From Mucilaginibacter sp. SMC90 (GTDB lineage Bacteria > Bacteroidota > Bacteroidia > Sphingobacteriales > Sphingobacteriaceae): 64,000 bases of DNA. Of the stretch, positions 63,273 through 64,000 are shown piece by piece. The position numbers and the translations under genes are program-made. Position 1 is the first letter of the stretch, and each line of letters opens with the position of its first letter. A model generated the notes under the pieces. The model ran no database searches and was not told where the DNA came from. It worked only from the letters and a program-made list of their open reading frames with translations. The DNA lies in assembly GCF_022811725.1 (NCBI RefSeq), contig NZ_CP094527.1, positions 1,550,001 to 1,614,000 of the forward strand, written 5' to 3'.

Positions 63273-64000
63273 ATGAAAAAGCTTTACATCATCCTTTTCA
63301 CCCTCCTGTCGTTAAAAACCTTCGCCCAGTCTCCCTATAACAACAACGTTTACTCACCAGCTATAAAAAGCGTTGAGTTTTATAACACAGCCAAACAAGG
63401 TTCTTTTCCGGTGATCAATTTGGGAGCGGACGAAAAAGTGCTGCTGGCCTTTGATGACCTGCGGGGAGGTAGTCGTAACTATTATTATACCATTGAGCAT
63501 TGCGATGCCAACTGGAACTCATCAAACTTGTCATCTGCCGAATATTTGCAAAGCTTTGCCGATGATAGACTGTACAATTACAGTTACTCTACAGGTACAA
63601 TGCAAAAGTATACCCATTACGAAATTTCGTTACCTAACAACAACATCGCCCCTAAAATATCGGGCAATTATGTGCTAAAGGTTTATGAAGATGGCGATCA
63701 AAATAAAATGGTGCTTACCCGCCGGCTATATGTGCTGGGCAAACGCGTGTCTATAGCTGCCGATTTGGTACCTTCGGCAAACAACGCTACACGGCAAACC
63801 AACCAAAAAGTCAATTTTACGGTTGATTATTCTGGACTTGTGGTGCAAAACCCTGCCTACGCCCTGCGTACTTTTATTTTACAAAATGCCCGAACAGAAA
63901 CGGCGCTACTTAACGGGCAGCCGACTTACATTCGCGGCTCACAGTTGATTTATAATGATGTTGCGATTAACGATTTTCCGGGGCGTAACGAGTTCAGGCT
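63273..64000 (+). CDS. DUF5103 / type IX secretion plug-like protein, partial
   Basis: The first ~242 codons of an exported protein that runs off the right edge of the window. A signal peptide ends TFAQ (residue 19). The segment YYYTIEHCDANWNSSN matches DUF5103, a beta-sandwich family that includes the plug protein closing the type IX secretion translocon in Flavobacterium. Whether this copy does that job cannot be told without the rest of the gene. The ATG at 63273 follows the REP-like element. Confidence 0.8.
   Translation, partial: MKKLYIILFTLLSLKTFAQSPYNNNVYSPAIKSVEFYNTAKQGSFPVINLGADEKVLLAFDDLRGGSRNYYYTIEHCDANWNSSNLSSAEYLQSFADDRLYNYSYSTGTMQKYTHYEISLPNNNIAPKISGNYVLKVYEDGDQNKMVLTRRLYVLGKRVSIAADLVPSANNATRQTNQKVNFTVDYSGLVVQNPAYALRTFILQNARTETALLNGQPTYIRGSQLIYNDVAINDFPGRNEFR

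Overview
The window looks like a chromosomal segment of a Bacteroidota member of the family Sphingobacteriaceae, most like Mucilaginibacter or Pedobacter. The signs are a SusC/SusD pair, many secreted glycoside hydrolases and lipoproteins, a type IX secretion plug-like gene at the right edge, absence of Shine-Dalgarno-like leaders, and several promoters of the TTG-N18-20-TAnnTTTG type known from this phylum. The genus is inferred from general protein and repeat character; no search was run.

Left part (1-21 kb) is a carbohydrate and surface locus: a GH3 beta-glucosidase, a long AT-rich control region with paired AACATTTATT inverted repeats, susC, susD, a terminator, then four tightly spaced lipoprotein genes (a large FG-GAP/UnbV protein, a vanadium-haloperoxidase-like acid phosphatase, and two paralogous FG-GAP proteins each with one CxxCH haem motif), followed by a GH2 enzyme and a flavin amine oxidase. 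The four lipoproteins probably act at the envelope next to the glycan importer; the substrate is not evident.

The middle (21-45 kb) is mixed housekeeping and accessory genes: amidase, SGNH esterases, nucleoside hydrolase, a proteasome-type protease with a transglutaminase, SDR, DUF72, a nucleotide pyrophosphatase/phosphodiesterase, GH5, an esterase with two catalytic domains, a BLUF protein lacking the photoactive tyrosine, an MBL hydrolase, a YdjC-type deacetylase, lolA and ftsK. At 28.6-28.9 kb on the minus strand there is a complete SAM-I riboswitch aptamer that is not followed by a methionine gene. Fifty bases downstream comes a tRNA-Cys-like gene and then a U-run. This RNA-only unit is the most unusual feature in the window.

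The right part (45-64 kb) holds a GlxA-type regulator, a sterol desaturase, a DUF998 gene behind a clear promoter/operator, purU, an EEP-family hydrolase, GH30, pyrD, a normal tRNA-Cys with a small basic protein gene, an rRNA/tRNA methyltransferase, a BamA/TamA-like protein, tspO, a cupin, an SGNH hydrolase, an ABC-F ATPase and a partial DUF5103 gene. Gene junctions contain several repeat families: a ~100-base palindromic REP-like element (four good copies, three of them between convergent genes), two copies of an AAAGG-type heptad hairpin, an 8-mer inverted repeat and one MITE-like insertion with a 10-base direct repeat.
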